From assembly GCF_000024465.1 (NCBI RefSeq), contig NC_014010.1, positions 1,674,001 through 1,738,000 on the forward strand: DNA of 64,000 nt, given 5' to 3'. Source of the stretch: Candidatus Puniceispirillum marinum IMCC1322 (GTDB lineage Bacteria > Pseudomonadota > Alphaproteobacteria > Puniceispirillales > Puniceispirillaceae). The position numbers were made by a program, and so were the translations under genes. Under the pieces are notes generated by a model that saw nothing but the letters and a program-made list of their open reading frames with translations, searched no databases and was not told the DNA's origin. Of the stretch, positions 16,388 through 24,410 are shown one piece after another (the first letter of the stretch is position 1; each line of letters opens with the position of its first letter).

Positions 16388-18016
16388 TTAGCCCGGGTAA
16401 TGCAGTGTGCCGGAGGAATCCCAGCTATAACCAGCTTTGGACAAGATATCTTTGGCCAGCTTAACATTATTTGCCCGTGGCTTGATGGCAGCTTCATGCC
16501 AATACTCATTAGCAGGCGCGATGGTCGAACCACCATTTGTGGCAAAGCCCGACATAATCACTTCACGAATGACATCCCGCGGCACGAGGTGATCGACAGC
16601 CTCACGGAAGGCGCGATCCTGCAACGGACCACGCGTATGGTTGAACATAAAGCCGTACCAACCATGACTTGCATAACCCTTACCAACTATACCGTTGATC
16701 TTGTTAAGATCCTGCACCAATGTTGGCTTGAGAATATAGCGCGTACGGTCACATTCACCTGCCTCGATGGCTGCTGCCATCGCATCATGGCTGCCATAGG
16801 TAATCCGGATCATGCCCGCACATTTTGGCTTGGCAAAATGCTGATCAAAGGCTGAAACCTTAAGCTCCTTACCGCGATCCCAATAGTCGAACCTGAATGG
16901 CCCACTTCCAATTGGGTTGTCATTGGCAAAGTTTAGAACATCGTCAACACCCGCTTTTTCTGGAATGTCCTTCCAGATATGCTGTGGGATGATGAAAATT
17001 TGCGCAAAGAAGTTGATCATCAAAGGCGCATGAGGCTCAGACAGCTTGATACGCATGCTGTTAGAACCAGTAATCGACATATCTTCAAATTTTTCCAAAG
17101 ATGAGATAAAGAATGGCGCCTTCCACTTTTTATAATACTCAAAAGTGAATTTGACATCTTCGATGGTTACAGGATTGCCATCATGGAATTTCATTCCATC
17201 ACGCAACACAATATCAATGGTTGTGTTATCAACAGCTTTAACCGATGTCGCTGCCCATGGCACCAATTCACCATTCGGTCCAACTTGAATCAAACGGTCA
17301 TAGATAGTCCGAAGTTCTTTAAACTCGTTTGAGTCCGTAACACTTACTGGGTTTAGGTTTTTCAGCGCAGATGTCTGACCATTGCGGACATAGCCGTCAC
17401 CTGATTTGACAGACATGTTCAAATCAGTCCACAAGCTACCAATTCCTTCACCAAGCTGAGGCACAACGCCATCAAGACGATCTTCACGATAAGCATTGGT
17501 CATGCTGGGGTGAACAATAGGAGATGCGGCCACGTCTTCATATAGCTTCCGCTGCATCGCTTTAACGATTGTGCGGCGCTTTTCCACATCCATCTCTTTT
17601 TGCTGCATATCGCCCATTTCATTGATCGATGAGTTGTTATAACCCCATTTGTTATAGTTGCCATCTGTGTGGAACATCATCCGGGTAAAGGTTTCAGGAT
17701 CAACACGGTTCGCACGTCCAGTCCAGCGGACGATGAACATATCAAAATCTTTCTCCTGAAACACCTTGTTAATGCCCATATTGTAATCTTCGGCGGCAAG
17801 TGTCACATCCCAGCCGATTGATTTACAGGCTTGGGCGATCAACCGACCCATTTCTGGACGAACCGGATCAAAGCTAGCATTCGAAGTCAGTAGGTTCATA
17901 GGTTCCACCGGCTTACCTGCGGCCCATGCAAACTTCGCCATGGGAATAGTTGCCGCAGCAACGCCCAGACTTGTTGAGGCCTTCAAGAAAGACCGTTTAG
18001 AATAATCAATTGTCAT
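16388..18016 (-). CDS. Peptide/opine-class solute-binding protein (SBP family 5), apparently circularly permuted
   Basis: 542 residues from ATG at 18016, chosen because AGGGGAGG lies 6 bp upstream. The N-terminus carries a Tat-like export signal (SKRSFLKAS then AAATIPMAKFAWA). The order of the mature protein is unusual. Residues ~35-205 look like the C-terminal lobe of family 5 binding proteins (NLLTSN, IGWDVTL, DFDMFIVRW, DPETF, KRRTIVKAMQRKLYED). Residues ~215-542 look like the N-terminal lobe (IYDRLIQVGPNGELVPW, LRDGMKFHDGNPVTIEDVKF, NPIGSGPFRF) and end with LAKDILSKAGY...GTLHYPG, the point where normal proteins continue into that C-lobe. It is the first gene of the operon and should deliver the substrate to the DppBCDF-like importer. 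Confidence 0.85.
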   Translation of the reverse strand: MTIDYSKRSFLKASTSLGVAAATIPMAKFAWAAGKPVEPMNLLTSNASFDPVRPEMGRLIAQACKSIGWDVTLAAEDYNMGINKVFQEKDFDMFIVRWTGRANRVDPETFTRMMFHTDGNYNKWGYNNSSINEMGDMQQKEMDVEKRRTIVKAMQRKLYEDVAASPIVHPSMTNAYREDRLDGVVPQLGEGIGSLWTDLNMSVKSGDGYVRNGQTSALKNLNPVSVTDSNEFKELRTIYDRLIQVGPNGELVPWAATSVKAVDNTTIDIVLRDGMKFHDGNPVTIEDVKFTFEYYKKWKAPFFISSLEKFEDMSITGSNSMRIKLSEPHAPLMINFFAQIFIIPQHIWKDIPEKAGVDDVLNFANDNPIGSGPFRFDYWDRGKELKVSAFDQHFAKPKCAGMIRITYGSHDAMAAAIEAGECDRTRYILKPTLVQDLNKINGIVGKGYASHGWYGFMFNHTRGPLQDRAFREAVDHLVPRDVIREVIMSGFATNGGSTIAPANEYWHEAAIKPRANNVKLAKDILSKAGYSWDSSGTLHYPG

Positions 18017-18164
18017 TATATTCCTCCCCTTGCTTTTCGAAACCATTCGAAAAGACGGTTATCGATTGTCTCAATGTATGGCGCTTAGTCATGCATTCTT
18101 GACTATCAGATGTGTTTTTAATAAATTCAATTTAATAATTTTGCTATATCTATAGATTTTATTA
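18017..18164. promoter_or_regulatory. Divergent control region between binding-protein operon and LysR gene
   Basis: 148 bp, very A/T-rich toward the LysR gene. A perfect 10-bp palindrome ATCTATAGAT lies at 18148-18157, immediately before the LysR start, where autoregulatory sites of LysR proteins are often found. The arrangement (regulator divergent from its target operon) is the classical LysR plan, so both promoters are expected here. The assignment of the palindrome as the operator is inference. Confidence 0.5.
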
Positions 18165-19097
18165 ATGATAACGATACAACAACTTCGCTTTTTTAATGCT
18201 GTAATGAAGTTCGGCTCCTTGTCTCAAGCAGCGGCAGCTGTAAACCGAACGCAACCAGCCGTATCTTCGGGCATCAAGACGCTTGAAGATATGCTTGACC
18301 TGACACTTTTTGAGCGCACGGGTGGTAAACTTGTCCCGACGGCTGAAGCGCATTTCCTCTTGGAACGAAGTGAAGACCTAATTAACAGGCTGGATGTTAC
18401 CGAGGAATTACTAACCACAGTTAGAAAAGGTACCGTTGGTGATTTGCGCATTGCCTGTCTGCCATCGGCAGCGCAATTTTTGATGCCCAGGATATTAGCT
18501 AACTATATTGCTGAACGCCCTGACGTCAAAATTTCTTTCATGGCACGCACTTCACCAACCACTCATGAATTGATTGCATCGCAGCAATATGACCTAGGTC
18601 TAGCTGAACCGCGGCGCGATCTTGCTGGCGAGTCCTATTTCATCGAAGAATATAAACTGCCTGGTTTTCTGGCTATCAATGCCAATATAAAGTTGGCCAA
18701 TCAGAAGACCATTACGCCGCAGGATCTTGATGGAATGCCCTTTGTTGGTCTTTACGGCGACCATTATACAACCAAGCAGATTAAAAACACTGTCGAACAA
18801 TATGGTGGAAAATTTTTCCAGCGCGTTGATTTGCAAACGGCGATTTCCAGCCTCCTTTTTGTCGAGCGCAACATTGGTTACTCCTTTGTTGACTCACTCA
18901 CGAAGTCAAGCTACGAGCTCATCAATTCATCGCAAAAAAACATAGTTTTCTATCCATTTACGCTTGAGCACGGTGTCCGAGTAGCGATGTTGGTTCCCAA
19001 ATTTCGACTTCGATCAGCCCTTGCCGATTCTCTGAAAGTGGTTGTGCGTGAAGCAATCGTCTCAATGGGGGGTGTGGCTGTTCCAGACGCTTTTTAA
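18165..19097 (+). CDS. LysR-family transcriptional regulator
   Basis: 310 residues. Residues 1-60 form the winged helix-turn-helix (QLRFFNAVMKFGSLSQAAAAVNRTQPAVSSGIKTLEDML), and ~90-300 the two-lobed effector-binding domain (GDLRIACLPSAAQFLMPRIL...). It resembles the opine-catabolism regulators NocR/OccR in general style, though that is by impression. Divergent from the transporter/oxidase operon with a 148-bp gap, it most likely activates that operon in response to the imported compound or its product. Repeat copy B follows it. Confidence 0.9.
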   Translation: MITIQQLRFFNAVMKFGSLSQAAAAVNRTQPAVSSGIKTLEDMLDLTLFERTGGKLVPTAEAHFLLERSEDLINRLDVTEELLTTVRKGTVGDLRIACLPSAAQFLMPRILANYIAERPDVKISFMARTSPTTHELIASQQYDLGLAEPRRDLAGESYFIEEYKLPGFLAINANIKLANQKTITPQDLDGMPFVGLYGDHYTTKQIKNTVEQYGGKFFQRVDLQTAISSLLFVERNIGYSFVDSLTKSSYELINSSQKNIVFYPFTLEHGVRVAMLVPKFRLRSALADSLKVVVREAIVSMGGVAVPDAF

Positions 19098-20007
19098 GAG
19101 ATGACGCTGCCGGCAATAAAAGATCCACTATAAAGCCCACTGCTTGGATAAAGGTTTGTAGCGCAGCCTTTTTGAGTAGTGGCGGCCTACGTGGTCTACT
19201 GTGCAGCTTTTTGAATACGGCTTAACTGATGCCTACCAGTTTGATGCTTATGCTCAACTATGAAAAAATACTTACAGCGGAGTGATCTGTCAAACTAAAA
19301 AAATATAAGTTATTGTATTTATATAATTATACAGGATTATATGGGGCTACATGAGATGTTATGCAACTATATACAACTTCGCAGCACTGGTCTGTCGCGG
19401 GTTTCCAAAAAAACTATCCCCCACCGCCTCTGCCAACCTATCAAAGGTCGGGGGTCCGAGGCGCAACGCCCAACCCATTCTAGGCCCCACCCTTTCAGTA
19501 AAGTCCAAAGCTGATTAAGAAACGCCCTAAGTAACCCCGATCCGTGGTCCACGGTCCATGGTCCTCGGCTCAAGGTCCGTGGATCACGGACCTATGTGCT
19601 TGGAGCTTGGCCCTCGAACCTCGGAGCTTGGTTCAGGTAAGGTTGCAGGTAAGGTTTTGATAGTTGACCATATGTGACGATATGATAAGCTATTGATATA
19701 GCTAGATTCAGTCACGAATTGGCGCTTCGGGTAGGCATCGAACTTCTTCCCGAGCGCGCCATTTTCCAAAAAATGTTCCGCAATTAACGCAAAAACAGTC
19801 GTTCTGTTATGAGATCATTCTGATAAGTCAAAGTAACAGCATGGCCTTTGGGTCACTATGATCTGTGCAAGCCATTATATGCGGGGGCTCAAACCTCACC
19901 CTATCAAAGATTGTCGCAATATGCAAAATTACACTATCTTTTTTGTATTCTTTGAATAATAATGTAATTTATATATAGAATTTAAATAAACTGCGAATTA
20001 CGACAAA
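19098..20007. other. Non-coding gap with repeat copy B
   Basis: 910 bp without a convincing gene. 19423-19763 is repeat copy B. The rest (19098-19422 and 19764-20007) is A/T-rich; just before the cysD-like ATG the composition is extremely A/T-rich and would suit a promoter, but no clear -35/-10 pair stands out. Short minus-strand ORFs inside the repeat are not regarded as genes because the same frames recur, with differences, in copy A. Confidence 0.6.
19423..19763. repeat. Dispersed repeat, copy B
   Basis: Direct repeat of copy A (505-846). It has a clearer palindromic core: CCGTGGTCCACGG at ~19542-19554, and GGTCCGTG-gat-CACGGACC at ~19574-19592, an 8-bp stem with a 3-base loop. The end segment can fold as an imperfect hairpin (ttggcgcttcggg paired with cccgagcgcgcca) closing a 17-base loop that contains the conserved taggcatcgaacttctt. 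The two copies differ by substitutions only at scattered places, so they are not recent identical duplications. Confidence 0.87.
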
Positions 20008-21489
20008 ATGAATCTTGATATTATAGCGCGTGCCAATACCCAGATTTGGACGACGCGCACAATCGCGTTCGAACTTTATGGTTCTGATACGCCAGCTAAC
20101 ATGAAGAAGACAGAGCGTTGGCTTGCTGAACAAGGCTTGAACTTCCCCCTACTTGATGAAACCACACTTCATGATGAGCACCAGCGTAGCGCTAAAGTTA
20201 AAGTCACCGAACATATTATCAAAACAGCACGCAGAAAACGGCACTCTGTTTTATTTTTAACCATGCACACCCTTATATCAGGAACGACGGTTCTTTTTGC
20301 CAATGATGGCCGTAAAGGACGGCGCTGGATTTTTCTTGAGGGAGCAGATCTTACACATCAAGCATTAGAGCCAGCGTTGAAACGCTTAGCTTTGGGAGAA
20401 GACAAAAACACCATTATTGTGCCATCCGGCGCGATGGTTGCTGTTTGCCGGTCTCTTTGCCGTGTGTGGCGATGCCATCAAATCAACCTTGGCAATGCCC
20501 ATGAATTGCGCTTGGCTTTGGAAGTTTACGCACATGGGCATGATGACATATATGCTTATGTGGATGAGACATTACGTCATCAACCGTCTGCCGAAATAAC
20601 CCATCTTGATCGCCTTGAGGCAGAAGCCATTTACATTATGCGCGAGGTGATTGCCGAAGCGGACAACCCTGTGATGCTGTATTCGGTGGGCAAGGACTCT
20701 CAGGTTATTCTGCATTTGGCGCGCAAGGCATTTTACCCAAGCCCCCCACCTTTTCCCCTTCTTCACATCGATACGCGCTGGAAGTTTCAGGCGATGTACG
20801 ATTTTCGCGATTATATGGCGCGTGATAGTGGCATGAATTTGCTGGTTCATACAAACCCCGAAGGTGTTGAGAAAAACATCAATCCGTTTGATCATGGCTC
20901 GGCGATCCACACAGACATCATGAAAACCATGGCGCTAAAACAAGCCCTTGAGCATTATAAATTCGATATGGCTTTTGGCGGTGCCCGACGTGATGAAGAG
21001 GCGTCACGCGCAAAAGAACGCATGTGCTCATTTCGTACAGCCGCACATCGCTGGGATCCCAAAAATCAACGCCCCGAGCTATGGCACCAGTATAATTTGC
21101 GCAAACACGCAGGCGAGAGCATCCGTGTCTTTCCCATTTCAAATTGGACTGAATTAGATATTTGGCAATATATCTACCGCGAACAGATACCGATTGTGCC
21201 GCTTTACTTCGCGGCTGAACGCCCAGTTATTGAACGCGATGGCATGCTTATCATGGTTGATGATGATCGCTTAGAACTCCATAAAAATGAGACGATTCAC
21301 ATCAAGAAAGTACGGTTTCGGTCACTTGGTTGCTATCCCTTGGCTGGCGCAATGGAGTCAGACGCTGACGATTTGGCTTCGATTATAATAGAGCTTGCCG
21401 ACGCCAAAACAAGCGAACGCCTTGGTCGTGCCATCGATACGGATTCTTCGTCATCAATGGAAAAGAAAAAGCACGAGGGCTATTTCTAA
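20008..21489 (+). CDS. cysD: Sulfate adenylyltransferase subunit 2 (CysD) with an extra N-terminal domain
   Basis: 493 residues; ordinary CysD has ~300. Residues ~198-493 are a full Cys[12 protein letters not shown] start segment, PP-loop [53 protein letters not shown], and the C-terminal [11 protein letters not shown]. At the normal CysD start the codon is ATA (EITHLDRL) rather than ATG. The first ~195 residues are a domain I do not recognise (e.g. [41 protein letters not shown]). CysD with CysN forms APS from sulfate and ATP. It overlaps cysNC by 1 bp (TAATG). The extension looks like a fusion with an upstream ORF after loss of the original start. Confidence 0.9.
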   Translation: MNLDIIARANTQIWTTRTIAFELYGSDTPANMKKTERWLAEQGLNFPLLDETTLHDEHQRSAKVKVTEHIIKTARRKRHSVLFLTMHTLISGTTVLFANDGRKGRRWIFLEGADLTHQALEPALKRLALGEDKNTIIVPSGAMVAVCRSLCRVWRCHQINLGNAHELRLALEVYAHGHDDIYAYVDETLRHQPSAEITHLDRLEAEAIYIMREVIAEADNPVMLYSVGKDSQVILHLARKAFYPSPPPFPLLHIDTRWKFQAMYDFRDYMARDSGMNLLVHTNPEGVEKNINPFDHGSAIHTDIMKTMALKQALEHYKFDMAFGGARRDEEASRAKERMCSFRTAAHRWDPKNQRPELWHQYNLRKHAGESIRVFPISNWTELDIWQYIYREQIPIVPLYFAAERPVIERDGMLIMVDDDRLELHKNETIHIKKVRFRSLGCYPLAGAMESDADDLASIIIELADAKTSERLGRAIDTDSSSSMEKKKHEGYF

Positions 21490-23372
21490 TGGACAGTCAG
21501 CAAACAAGCATTGCGCGCGCAAACCAATATCTAACTGAGCAGACAAAACTGAGCACACTTCGCTTTATAACATGCGGTAGCGTTGATGATGGTAAAAGCA
21601 CACTTATCGGCCGCATATTGTATGAAGCACAGATACTTTTCGAGAATCAGATCGAAACCCTGAAAAAAGAATCGATGAAAAGCGGCACACAGGGTAATGA
21701 AATCGACTTTGCACTGCTGTTAGATGGGCTTGAAGCCGAGCGCGAACAAGGCATCACAATCGATGTTGCCTACCGATATTTTACCACTAAGCGGCGGAAA
21801 TTCATCGTTGCCGATACACCAGGGCATGAACAATATACCCGTAATATGGTGACTGGTGCCTCTACCGCTGATGTCGCGGTAATCCTTGTCGATGCCCGCA
21901 AAGGCATTCTTGAGCAAACCCGCCGGCATTCGATAATTTGTTCAACCCTTGGCATTAAACGCATTGTTCTGGCTATCAACAAAATGGATCTCGTGGATTA
22001 TGATCACGATATCTTCGATCACATCGAAGATGATTATCGAACCTTTGCCGATCAGCTTAATTTTGAATCCATCACCCCTATCCCGATATCGGCTTTAAAA
22101 GGTTGTAATATTCTCCAACCGGCCACGCAAACTGAGTGGTATAAAGGCCCAACCCTAATGGGGTTTCTTGAGGCTGTTGAAACGCGCCAGCTTCTGACAG
22201 ATGATCCCTTCCGTATGCCTGTACAGTGGGTCAACCGTCCCAACTTGGACTTCAGAGGCTTCGCTGGCACAATTGCGGCTGGCCACATAGATGTTGGGCA
22301 GAATGTACGCATTCTTCCTTCAGGCGAGACTGCAAACATAAAAGAGATTTTGCTGTTTAAAGATTCACTCGCATCTGCTGAGGCAGATCAGGCTGTCACA
22401 CTCACCCTGGATCGAGAGGTGGACATATCACGCGGTGATCTTATCGTTGCCGCAGATGCGCCCGCCGAAATTTCTGATCAGTTTGAAATAGAACTTATGT
22501 GGATGGATCATGAACCTGGATATTCAGGTCGCTCATATTTTTTGAAACTTGGCACATCTCTTGTCAGCGCACAAATCACCGACATTAAGCATAAGATCAA
22601 TATAAATACCTATGAAAAACTATCTGCAAATAAGCTTGAACTTAACGATCTCAGCGTTGTAACGCTAAGGACAGACCACCCCATCCCATTTGAAAAATAC
22701 GAGGACTGTGCTGGCCTAGGAGGGCTCATCTTAATCGATCGCATAAGTAACCAGACGGTTGCTGCGGGGATGATAAAATTTGCGCTTCGGCGTGCCCGTA
22801 ATGTGCATATGCATAAACTCGAAATTGATAAACCATCACGCCAGAGGCTAAACGGGCATAAAAGTAAAGTGATCTGGTTTACCGGGCTTTCAGGTTCAGG
22901 CAAATCAACAATTGCAAACGCGCTAGAAGTAGAACTCCATAGCAGGGGTATTCGTACCTATATCCTTGATGGTGATAATATACGCCATGGCTTAAACAAT
23001 GATCTTGGTTTTACAGATGCAGATCGTGTTGAAAATATTCGCCGGATTAGCGAAGTCGCCAAATTGATGGTGGATGCTGGTATTGTTGTCATCACAGCTT
23101 TCATTTCACCATTCAAAGCTGAACGCAATATGGCGCGCGCTTTATTTGAAGATGACGAATTTGTAGAAGTATTTGTCGATACGCCACTTGCACTAGCCGA
23201 GTCACGTGACCCAAAAGGTCTTTATAAAAAGGCACGCAAAGGCGAACTACCGAACTTTACCGGAATCGACAGCCCTTACGAGGCACCTGAAAACCCAGAG
23301 ATGCGGGTTTATACAGACACACAAGACCTAGATGTGATTGTAAAATCACTTATGGCGCAGATGGACTTATAA
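21489..23372 (+). CDS. cysNC: Bifunctional sulfate adenylyltransferase GTPase subunit / APS kinase (CysNC)
   Basis: 627 residues. N-terminal translation-factor-type GTPase: P-loop [13 protein letters not shown] (~29-41), switch [19 protein letters not shown] specificity motif; then two beta-barrel domains (to ~430). The C-terminal ~180 residues are APS kinase with P-loop [28 protein letters not shown] and FISPFKAER. The protein drives APS synthesis by GTP hydrolysis and phosphorylates APS to PAPS. No cysH or sulfite reductase is nearby; the next genes are cysQ and a sulfotransferase, so here the PAPS is probably meant for sulfation rather than only for assimilation. Confidence 0.95.
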   Translation: MDSQQTSIARANQYLTEQTKLSTLRFITCGSVDDGKSTLIGRILYEAQILFENQIETLKKESMKSGTQGNEIDFALLLDGLEAEREQGITIDVAYRYFTTKRRKFIVADTPGHEQYTRNMVTGASTADVAVILVDARKGILEQTRRHSIICSTLGIKRIVLAINKMDLVDYDHDIFDHIEDDYRTFADQLNFESITPIPISALKGCNILQPATQTEWYKGPTLMGFLEAVETRQLLTDDPFRMPVQWVNRPNLDFRGFAGTIAAGHIDVGQNVRILPSGETANIKEILLFKDSLASAEADQAVTLTLDREVDISRGDLIVAADAPAEISDQFEIELMWMDHEPGYSGRSYFLKLGTSLVSAQITDIKHKININTYEKLSANKLELNDLSVVTLRTDHPIPFEKYEDCAGLGGLILIDRISNQTVAAGMIKFALRRARNVHMHKLEIDKPSRQRLNGHKSKVIWFTGLSGSGKSTIANALEVELHSRGIRTYILDGDNIRHGLNNDLGFTDADRVENIRRISEVAKLMVDAGIVVITAFISPFKAERNMARALFEDDEFVEVFVDTPLALAESRDPKGLYKKARKGELPNFTGIDSPYEAPENPEMRVYTDTQDLDVIVKSLMAQMDL

Positions 23373-23437
23373 TTGGTTTGATTGCCACTCATCGGTAAAT
23401 AGACATACATATTCGATACAGCTTTGGATGGAACATT

Positions 23438-24208
23438 ATGGATTTAGAAATACTTGTCGGGGCTCTCGAACCTGTCGTCCGGAAAGCTGGCGCAAAGATC
23501 ATGGAGATTCATGACCAAGACCCGGATACGAATTTTAAAAGCGATGGCTCACCTGTAACCGAAGCTGATCGTGCCGCCGAGGCCATTATTTTGCCTGCAT
23601 TAGCCCAGCTGGCACCAGACATAGTTGTGATATCTGAAGAAAATGCCGCCAGCCATAGCCTGAAAGCGCCACACAGATTCTTTCTTGTCGATCCCTTGGA
23701 TGGCACCAAAGAATTTTTGAAGCGTGATGGTAAAGGCAGTTTCACCGTGAACATCGCGCTCATTGAAAATAGGGTGCCAATCATGGGCGTTGTTTATGCA
23801 CCAGCCCTCGATCGTTTATTTAGTGGCATTGTTGGCAACGGCGCTACTGAAAAATCTGCAGATATATCTACAGCACTATCTATTCGCACGCCGCCTGCCA
23901 GCGGCGCCCTAGCCGTAGCGAGCGCATCGCATAGAGATGAAGCAACCAACCAATGGCTAGCCGAGCATGATATAGCGAACACAATATCAATTGGATCGTC
24001 CTTGAAATTCTGCCTTGTTGCGGCAGGTGAGGCCGATGTCTATCCACGGTTTGGCCCGACAATGGAATGGGATACCGGGGCTGGTGATGCGGTATTGCGC
24101 GCCGCTGGTGGGCATATGACGCATCTTGATGACAGCATGTTTCTATATGGTAAGCCAGATTACAGGAATGATGCCTTTATTGCTTGGGGTGGGTTCAAGC
24201 CTTCATAG
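23438..24208 (+). CDS. cysQ: 3'(2'),5'-bisphosphate nucleotidase CysQ
   Basis: 256 residues, inositol-monophosphatase fold. Motifs: SDGSPVTEADRAAE (~32-45), the metal site VDPLDGTKEFLKRDG (~86-100) and the C-terminal metal site MEWDTGAGDAVLRAAGG. It hydrolyses PAP (3'-phosphoadenosine 5'-phosphate) to AMP and phosphate, removing the inhibitory by-product of sulfotransferases. It follows cysNC by 65 bp on the same strand, and a sulfotransferase gene follows, in keeping with that role. Confidence 0.93.
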   Translation: MDLEILVGALEPVVRKAGAKIMEIHDQDPDTNFKSDGSPVTEADRAAEAIILPALAQLAPDIVVISEENAASHSLKAPHRFFLVDPLDGTKEFLKRDGKGSFTVNIALIENRVPIMGVVYAPALDRLFSGIVGNGATEKSADISTALSIRTPPASGALAVASASHRDEATNQWLAEHDIANTISIGSSLKFCLVAAGEADVYPRFGPTMEWDTGAGDAVLRAAGGHMTHLDDSMFLYGKPDYRNDAFIAWGGFKPS

Positions 24209-24345
24209 ACCTTGTATGATGATATTAGAACAACATGATGTTGCGATGTTGAATGTTTTTTCGTTATCCTCAAATCAACAGCCTTAAATGACTCTGAAGC
24301 TGACATATGACTGACACCATCACTTTTGATATCCGATTTATGCCG

Positions 24346-24381
24346 CCCGCAAATGTACCCGCAAATATACCCGCATATATA
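24346..24381. repeat. 12-bp tandem repeat, three copies
   Basis: Units CCCGCAAATGTA, CCCGCAAATATA and CCCGCATATATA, ending 29 bp before the start of the TPR-sulfotransferase gene, so inside its probable leader. A slipped-strand origin is likely; an effect on expression is possible but not shown. Confidence 0.75.
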
Positions 24382-24410
24382 ACTGTCATATATAACCGTA
24401 AAGTTCCGAC

